Positions 57,142-64,000 of a stretch of 64,000 bases of DNA are shown here, piece after piece. Source of the DNA: Pisaster brevispinus (taxonomy: Eukaryota > Echinodermata > Asteroidea > Forcipulatida > Asteriidae); assembly GCA_023634235.1 (NCBI GenBank), contig JAMKCF010000004.1:24436527-24500526 (forward strand), in the 5' to 3' direction. Within the stretch, counting starts at the first letter, position 1. The number at the start of each line of letters is the position of its first letter. Both the position numbers and the translations under genes were made by a program. The notes beneath the pieces are model-generated. The model saw nothing but the letters and a program-made list of their open reading frames with translations. It searched no databases and was not told the origin of the DNA.

Positions 57142-57525
57142 TCAGCCCCCGTGTAGAGGTGCGTGTTGTGAGTGTATAGTAATCTCTTGTTTGATATTAA
57201 TCTTCTTTTTTTGCACAATATCTGAAAAACAAGTAATTATAAATAATATCCTTGCATGTAACATGGGAATTGTCTGCAAACCTTTGATGAAGTAATTGCA
57301 TCTGACAGTAGTCCAAGTTATTAATTTCCGTCTCGCCTGGACATCCATAATTTTGCAAAGAAGGTTGATGACTTCTTCTTTTATGCAACGCACAAAACGA
57401 AGTGATGATCGCTTTCTGTACATTGCTGGAGATTTGAGAGCCCAGCCAATTGGGTAGTACGGAGCTCTGGAAGTGCCATCCGACATGTTGAGATCCTGAG
57501 ATGATTTATCCAGAGATGACGACAT
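57142..57525 (-). CDS. Unrecognised ORF, 127 codons
   Basis: ATG at 57525 in a good context (AAGATGT). The first ~90 residues have protein-like composition: a Ser/Asp-rich start (MSSSLDKSSQDLNMSDG), then a basic segment with MYRKRSSLRFVRCIKEEVIN. The last ~35 residues are hydrophobic and then Lys-rich and look like intron or UTR read-through, so the true coding part may end earlier; a weak donor-like AAAG|GTTTGC exists. No family recognised. An inverted-repeat element starts 12 bases upstream, which would separate it from any original promoter. It could be a first exon, a decayed gene or chance. Confidence 0.3.
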   Translation of the reverse strand: MSSSLDKSSQDLNMSDGTSRAPYYPIGWALKSPAMYRKRSSLRFVRCIKEEVINLLCKIMDVQARRKLITWTTVRCNYFIKGLQTIPMLHARILFIITCFSDIVQKKKINIKQEITIHSQHAPLHGG

Positions 57526-57536
57526 CTTAAAGTAAG

Positions 57537-57972
57537 AGCAAGTTCGGGTGGCTGACTAAAGTCGACTAGACTTAACCATAATCGATCTAGATGTTATTCG
57601 AACGCTGCATGGTTGAACTTGCTAGTCAAACTGGATCAACCCTGCTCCGGACACTGTTTCTTTAGTCAACTAACGAAGTTACGTCACTTTGTCAAGATGG
57701 CGGTTTTGGTTTCGTGGCGGAGAAAGTTTTGTAAACTTTTGCAATAACACAAAAAGCTAAATGGTAGGTTTTTGCCAAAAAGATATGTCAAATATTATTA
57801 ATTAAGATAATAATCATCACTGCACTGTATTTTGCCAGTAATTGTTTTACGAGCCAATATGTAAGTTGCCATATTTGACTAATCAATCGACTAAATGCAT
57901 TCGCGTGAACCACAGACCACGCATGCGTTTTTTATGGCAATATTGACTAAAAGGTTAGCGGCCGAACTTGCG
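57537..57972. mobile_element. Putative MITE, GCAAGTTCGG ends
   Basis: AGCAAGTTCGGGTGGCT at 57537 is inverted as AGCGGCCGAACTTGCGAG at 57957-57974, and both sides continue with GACTAAA/TTTAGTC words. The interior contains AAGATGGCGG and TTACGTCAC, which look like promoter sites but lie within the repeat. It abuts the pearl-like element on its right. Confidence 0.5.
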
Positions 57973-59690
57973 AGCCTATGTAATACCGATTTTGTCCGTC
58001 CGTCGGTCTAGTCGTCCGTCCGTCCGTCTGTCCGGGCGGACGAGAGATACATTGTGGGGTGAGTTTTAGGTAGGATGTGTATTTGTGGGCTTTTTTTACA
58101 TTGTTGGGCTGTGCCCACAATGTTTTTAACAGGAAAGATTAAAGAAAAGGGATCATAGACAACACCTGTGGAAAGCCCACAATGTAGCTCTCCTAATCAT
58201 AGTCGTCTGTCCGTCCGTCCGGCCGTCCGCATTGAGACTTTTTGTTAAAGTTTTTGCCTTAGATAGTTTGTTGTGTTATGTAATTGTTTTTGTGTGAATA
58301 GATTCACTAAGTGAAAATGGAAATTGTGGTCAAGTTTTTCTATTGTTTAATTATGTTAAAGTTTTCAGGGTACATTAGGCTATTACTCTCTGGAAATTAA
58401 ACAGCTATTGTCCAGCCATCCACATTGAGACTTTTTTGTTAAAGTTTTTGCCTCATGGTGTTAGATAGTTTGTTGTGTAAAATAATTGTTTTACCCTCAT
58501 TTGCAGTTCATTTGTCTTACAGCCAAAATGTGGTTTGATCCACAGTGTGCAAATGGAAATTGTTTTAAAATGTTTAAAAGTTTTCAGGGTCAGTATTACC
58601 CTCTGGAAATTAAACAGCTTCCCAAATGTTAAAGTTTTCAGGGTTCAGTATTACCCTCTGGAAATTAAACAGCTTCCTTCTAGTAATCTTAATGGTTTTG
58701 CAATGAGCTTCGAATAAGAATGCTTTTAAATGGTATATTTAATATTAACATAAACATAAATCAGGTTTACCATTGCAACTATACTTTTGGGTACAACCAA
58801 AAACAAATAATGAGAAGAGCATTTTTTGTGGAGATGGAAGATTTCTGGTACATGTGTAACATGTATCACTTACTAGTTCAATGAATGTGTGTGATGTCCA
58901 TTTAATTGAACCAAAGTATGTGTGGGTTTTCTGGTGTATGACACTATGGAACATTGTGGTGGGTCTAATTCAATTCCAATTGTAAGGCTTTAGTTTCTCT
59001 GTTTGACACAAAGGAAGGTTTTAGGTCATGTGGTAAGTGGCAGAGATGCTGTTAGGTTGATGTCTAGATCATTCAGTACATTTTCAGACGGCAAAGAGGT
59101 AAGCCATGCAGGCTGGGACTGTATGCATCCTGTAACATGCATCTACAGGGTGATGTCTTGGAAGGTTCAGTTTATGATAATGTAGGCTCTTATTGTGTTT
59201 AATGAGTGGAGAAACCATACATATTTGTGTAAGAGGAAATGCAAAGAAAAAAATGTTTCATGTACACATGTACAACAGGTTACTGTTTCGCCTTTCTTAA
59301 TGTGAGAGATAACCAACAGCTATAATGTTTTTGACGAACATGCATCTTTTAAAGTACCTGTAAATTTCAATGCATGGTACATAGATGCAGCCACTCTGGT
59401 AAATTCATGTCTTTGATGACATATATGTACCAGAGCTGAGAGCTTCTTGTACAAATTTGTTTTTATTATGTGGTTTATAAAACACCTATGTTTCATCGTA
59501 ATCAGCCCCCACCCATCCGACTGAACCTCTTTCCCACATTTCGAACCAAGTAGGCAATGGTCAACTACATACTTGTTAATTGTCCCCACCTTTTTGAACA
59601 TCAGTTGATCGAATGATTGTTTTACTATTATTTATTGTTTCTCTATCGGGCGTTCGGCAGCTCGCCATGGCAGCTTCTGCTGTTCTAGTT
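57973..59690 (+). mobile_element. Pearl/HINE-like element, second copy with different core
   Basis: Begins GCGAGCCTATGTAAT followed by a GTCC microsatellite, and ends TTCGGCAGCTCGCCATGGCA, a CAGC-TTCT-GCTG hairpin and CTAG, the same ends as 14737-15727. The core differs: a second GTCC tract (58204-58229), a repeated CATTxxGACTTTTTxGTTAAAG block (58231 and 58429) and a tandem AGTATTACCCTCTGGAAATT unit (58591 and 58648). About 1.7 kb, no coding capacity; the right half is unique sequence and may include a nested insertion. Confidence 0.65.
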
Positions 59691-59699
59691 TTAAAACGA

Positions 59700-59785
59700 C
59701 TTTCCGGGTCAACCTGACCCGGTATTGGTCAGGCCCCGTGGAAGCCTGAATCTGGATCCATTTTGCCCCGGGAGTCTTAAGAGTG
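59700..59785. repeat. Fragment of the TGACCC/GGGTCA repeat
   Basis: GGGTCAACCTGACCCGGTAT and a GTCAGGCCCCGTGGAAGCC block match 26800-26870. Confidence 0.5.
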
Positions 59786-59888
59786 TACTGGAGGAAACGG
59801 GGAGCTTAGTTCCATTGCACGACACGTTTCAAACCCATGGAAGGTTGCAAGTACTATGAATTAAAGAGGACATCCAAACTCGTTCATG

Positions 59889-60115
59889 TACACTGCAAAA
59901 ATCGGGATGTTAAAATTGACACCGTGGGTGTTGTCAAATACCGATGACAGAATCAAAATAAACATCATGTGGTGTTAAAATAACACAAAAACAATTTTGG
60001 GGGCAGAAATCGATGTTTTTTAAAATACCCTATGGTGTAAATTTTGATTATTTTTTGTGTCTCTATGTGACAACACCCATGGTGTAAATTTTAACACCCC
60101 GGCTTTTGCAGTGTA
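59889..60115. mobile_element. MITE with CACTGCAAAA ends and TA flanks
   Basis: Ends CACTGCAAAAATCGGGATGT (59891) and, inverted, CACCCCGGCTTTTGCAGTG (ending 60113), flanked by TA on both sides (59889-59890, 60114-60115). About 223 bp; inner GGTGTTGT/ACAACACC words extend the fold. TA flanks suggest mobilisation by a Tc1/mariner-like transposase. Confidence 0.8.
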
Positions 60116-63059
60116 AACGGAAAATGTGACGTCTCAGTCAACAATATGAGGAGACAATAAAAATCAAACTTTTATCAGAGAGTTTGTTGGTGACCCCATT
60201 GTGTCAAATTATCGATCTAACTCGGCCTTGCTACAGGCAATCTTAATCATCATTTACACACAAAACAAATATCACACATGCTGTTTTGGCGATTTGTTTT
60301 TGAGAAACTATTGTCTTTTAAATTACACTTTTATGTTTTCTGTAGTATGAACTGTGTATTGAAGGGATGAATCCATAACTTTGAAGAAAAAAATATATAT
60401 TTAATTTTCACTGCTTGTGTTATCATCCTGGCAGGCATAGCTTCAGTAATTTTTTCTGACATGGGAAACCCTGTGGCTTAAAATAATAGAGTTGTCAGTT
60501 AAAAGGTAACAGTTACACCGGCCAATGTTCTGACTCCCCTATGCTCCGACAACCTTAGTTTTTTTCCCCTAACTCTAACCCTAACCCCAGTGAATAAATC
60601 ACAATATATAACAGTCATCAGAGGGAAACATTGTAATGAACCGCCATTTAAGGTTTTTTTTCCCCCCAGAAAATTCCTTTATGTGTCATTCCCTAGAGAA
60701 AAAGAATATTGTTTGAATCTTTTAGCTACTGGACCGCCCAGCCGCCCAAAGCGATACATTGTAAAATGCGGTGGGAGGATTTGCTCACCATCAGCTTTTT
60801 AGTATAGGAAATAAAGTAACATCAAACTACTAAGTAAAGTAATAAACCTAGATAGTCATTAGCACGCGGTGGTCAAGGCAAGGGAAATCTTGTTGAAGAT
60901 AGATCGTGTTTTATTTTTCACCCTTGTTAACGCTAATGAAAATTGGCTCTCTACCAATAATACGCTGTCTTGTCACCCAAACTGTTATTTGTTTTTCACC
61001 ACGCTGATACTGTCAAAAACCAATGCTCTTATGACAATAAACTTGTATGAGCATTTGATGCTATGCAAAGGACTTAAATATTATACTGTGTTTATTTGAA
61101 CCTTATACACAAAGCAATCAACATAAAAATCAAAGGGGCAGCCGTGACCGAGAAGCACTTATGTTTCCTTGTGACTTACTTCTCCGGGACTTACCACTTC
61201 AATGACAAAAGTAACAAAAATGACAAAAATTGAGCGTAAAAAAAATAGACCTTGAGTGTCTTTTTGCTTATGAACCATGATTTAATAATTCAATGCAAGC
61301 TTGAACAAAACACCCTGTCAGCACGGCACACAGGGACGGCACACAGGGACGACCGACGTGGAGAATAAAACTAACTAAACATTTCGTACGAACAGACATC
61401 GGACAATAATTGGACAATAATTGGGTTGGCAATATTGTGCGTATGATTTATGCGCTTGGCCATTTTTTCCCGCTATTTAAAAAGATCGTACTACCTTCAA
61501 TGAAAATCCCAGCTTAAAAAAATATGTGTTGTTCCATAACTTCAAAGGACATCAACATACACAACGAACCCAGTCTAATACTCAAGTATGTACGATCAAT
61601 TTAGAGATTGAAGTCTCAAGTTTAGTTTCCTGGTAGATGCTCGTTAATGGGGTTTTAGTCTATCTTGCTTTACTTAAACAGCCAATGTTCCAGAAACAGG
61701 CACGTTTTTTCTTTTATCTATTTGGAAAACGATAAATAACAGCAGAAGGCCCGACCGACCTAAACTCTAATCTCAACGCTTGCATCCACTTTACGCATTA
61801 AGGCAATTTGCAGTCAACTGGGTACAGGCATTCGCCAAGCAGAAATGAACCAAATTCTAATTCCTTGCATAAAATTATTGACGGTTAAAATTTAGATGTT
61901 GTAAAGAGACATCTAGGCTACTGTGCTAGCCAAGTATACTCAATGAAGTGGACTTGGCTGCGAAAAAAAATTTGTCCTCGTCCAACGGACCGTCATTTGC
62001 GTCGCAGCCTAATTTTTTTCTTCAACATTTTTCATTAAAAAATCTCCCCAAAATTGGTCGAAAAAAAAATCGAAAAAGGAACAAACTATAAAATCGTGTT
62101 AGTTTAACAGTTATTAGTATTAAAATACTTTCAAAGTCAGTTAATAAAAGAGTTCACTCCAGTGAAAGTGGTGTGCTTTGTGTGTTGGACTTCCTATTTT
62201 AATACAAAAGAGTTGTAATCCAAAAGACAATATCCGTATTCAAAGCCAAAAACTAAAAAATGGAAAAAAAATCGACCTACCGAACCCAAAATTTTAGGTA
62301 CCTCTATGGACAAACAACATTTTGTTTTGGCTAGGTCAACATTCGTGTTGTGTGAAACGACCCTTTTCAAATTGAGAAATTGTGCCAGACCCAAGAACAA
62401 ACATGCCTGCGTGCGTGGAACATGAACGGGTGTTTTATTAAATTAAACTGTGTTTTAATTGTATGAAGGAAGGGGACATTTCGATGGCTTTATTTGTTCA
62501 CAGATGTTGTGTTTGTTGATCACTTCACGTCTCTTTCACTCGCGTTGCTGTCTGATTGATTAACTTTAACTTATACAATAGCCGCACTACTCCCCCACAA
62601 CCAACTATCGTTGTTAATTTAATATGTGAATACGAACTGCCCTTTGGAGTCTTAAAGAACTTTTGTGTTACATGTGATTTACATGCAATCATAGTTTTTG
62701 TAATAACAATAATAACAAAAAAAAATATTTTATATAGCACCATTCAGGGCCCAGGCTGTTTTACAAGGAAAAAATACCAGACAAGAAAACAAGAAACCTT
62801 GAGCCAAGAAAGCGAGTCCCTTGACGGTGCAAAATGCATAAAGAGATAAAATAAATACCATGAATTTAATACATTCGGTGTGCCGACCCACAGTCTTGAC
62901 CTGTTACAAAACTACTCAATGATCGGTGAAGTTGCTACCACCTCATTGCAAGGTTAATGTAACATGGTCAAACGACCGTAACTGGGTCGTTGTGGGAAGG
63001 AAAACATAATTTAAAGAGCTCCAACTTTTGTCCGTCAGAACAAACGGATAGACCCCTTG
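60116..63059. other. Long intergenic stretch, no gene recognised
   Basis: Holds a short TAACCC run (60570-60588) and a two-copy 13-bp GGCACACAGGGAC repeat (61325-61350). No protein-like open frame. Confidence 0.5.
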
Positions 63060-63200
63060 CATTGGCCGCCATCTTTGATGTCAAACAATGGAAACGTGTG
63101 CACGCGTGTAACGCGCCTCGTACAACTCTCAGCCAATGATAGGTCTTCGTTGACCTCAGTGAGTGCGCTGTTTGAGTCTTGTGACGTCACGTGCAAGAGA
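62968..63200 (-). promoter_or_regulatory. Promoter-like cluster with possible short first exon
   Basis: Within 140 bases there are a palindromic CRE TGACGTCA (63182-63189) overlapping an E-box CACGTG (63188-63193), a CCAAT box (63133-63137), a second inverted CCAAT (63061-63065) and, on the minus strand, AAGATGGCGGCC (a YY1-type site that includes an ATG at 63072). From that ATG a 34-codon frame runs to a TGA at 62968-62970; no clear splice donor was found. Could be the promoter of a minus-strand gene, or part of an unrecognised repeat. Confidence 0.25.
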
Positions 63201-64000
63201 GTCTAATGTTGAATTGGGGCTTTTCTTTTGTCACGTTGAACTCGTGAGCTGAGATGCACGATTTACTTGTGAAAAATTCCCAGCAACGTTGTTAAGATAA
63301 TATCAAGAGCAGTTTCTGTTGATGATGTCGACTGATAATTACAGTCTATAGAGTTGTTGTTTTTTTAAACAAGCCCCCAAAACCCTTATTTATTTATCTA
63401 TTAATTAAGTGTTTAATTATCAAATTTTTGTATACAAAGTTTTCACCTTTGGCGCAGAGCATTTTTTGCCCAAGCTGCAGGAAATGCAATTAATAATTTC
63501 CTGCGCAGACCAAAAAAAGGGAAAACTTAAACGTAATGCTTTACAAGTTGATTAAAGAAGAAACCACAGGCGTGTTTGGATCATCAGTTTCTCAAAGACG
63601 GTGTGACGTGCGTGTATTCTGTTTTTGCTGCTCAAAGCCAGCAGGAAATCTCGGAGATAAGTCATAATAGCTAGCTTTTTCTGAACAGAAAATTTTGTTA
63701 GAGTGACGTAAACATTGTGTTTACTATCTAAAATGCATTTGTCTGTTAATTTGTAGTTTTTACCTGTTGCGGGGAAATTAGGCTTATGGCAAATTTTCTA
63801 AAATCTTTTGGGAATTGAAATATCTGACTTCCGGATTAACTTTGATCTACGTCAAAACAGTTTGTGACTGAAGTTGGTTTTCGCTTAACCAACACTAGAT
63901 TAAATGTGTTATGTCTAAGAGGAAATACTAATCAGGCACACGACACCCATGCTGTGAGTATATAACCTTTCAGTGACATTCCCCTGGTGCATGGAAACGC
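63201..64000. other. Right edge, nothing recognised
   Basis: AT-rich, no coding frame, no repeat identified. If the cluster at 63.1 kb is bidirectional, this would be a 5' leader. Confidence 0.35.

Noticed and set aside
57694..57750. Promoter with YY1 site and start of a plus-strand gene
   Set aside because: The AAGATGGCGG and CRE-like words lie inside an inverted-repeat element and the frame stops after 16 codons.
60568..60588. Telomere-like TAACCC run
   Set aside because: Only about three imperfect units; too short to mean an internal telomeric array.

Overview
The window is animal nuclear DNA: intron-containing seven-transmembrane receptor genes separated by long AT-rich stretches full of short inverted-repeat transposons, tRNA-derived SINEs, ACGG-type (pearl-like) elements and a tyrosine-recombinase retrotransposon. 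That mix points to a marine invertebrate deuterostome, most likely an echinoderm such as a sea star. The organism is inferred from repeat style and receptor type, not proven.

The functional core is a cluster of five apparently intact two-exon rhodopsin-family (class A) GPCR genes and one broken copy. Gene A is at 3205-4553 (+), pseudogene A' at 8281-9570 (+), gene B at 12188-13645 (+), gene C at 28987-30830 (-), gene D at 38352-40013 (-) and gene E at 54253-56305 (-). Every intact gene has a first coding exon for TM1-TM5, one phase-1 intron at the same codon in loop 3, and a second exon for TM6, TM7 and helix 8. All five join in frame to 349-365 residues. B and C are a close pair in inverted orientation, D and E form a second pair, and A with A' a third. 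The first ~9.6 kb is an old tandem duplication: A plus its upstream DNA was copied, then the copy lost start codon to TM5 and gathered frameshifts.

42210-48261 is a DIRS-type retrotransposon on the minus strand. It has 134-bp inverted terminal repeats differing at 2 positions, an internal complementary region that matches the joined ends exactly, a Gag/RT/RNase H/methylase-like frame with one internal TAG, and an overlapping tyrosine recombinase ORF. Between the recombinase gene and the internal complementary region lies about 1.4 kb of extra DNA holding a perfect canonical histone-mRNA 3' stem-loop just downstream of a short reading frame, which looks like a captured or decayed replication-dependent histone gene end.

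The rest (9.6-12.2, 13.7-29.0, 30.8-38.3, 40.0-42.2, 48.3-54.2 and 56.3-64.0 kb) is repeat-rich and gene-poor: a 566-bp foldback element with 9-bp target duplication, several MITE families, two ACGG-microsatellite elements, tandem repeats (270-, 146-, 119- and ~20-bp units), a G-rich tract, and one unrecognised 127-codon ORF at 57142-57525 (-). No tRNA, rRNA or CRISPR array was seen.
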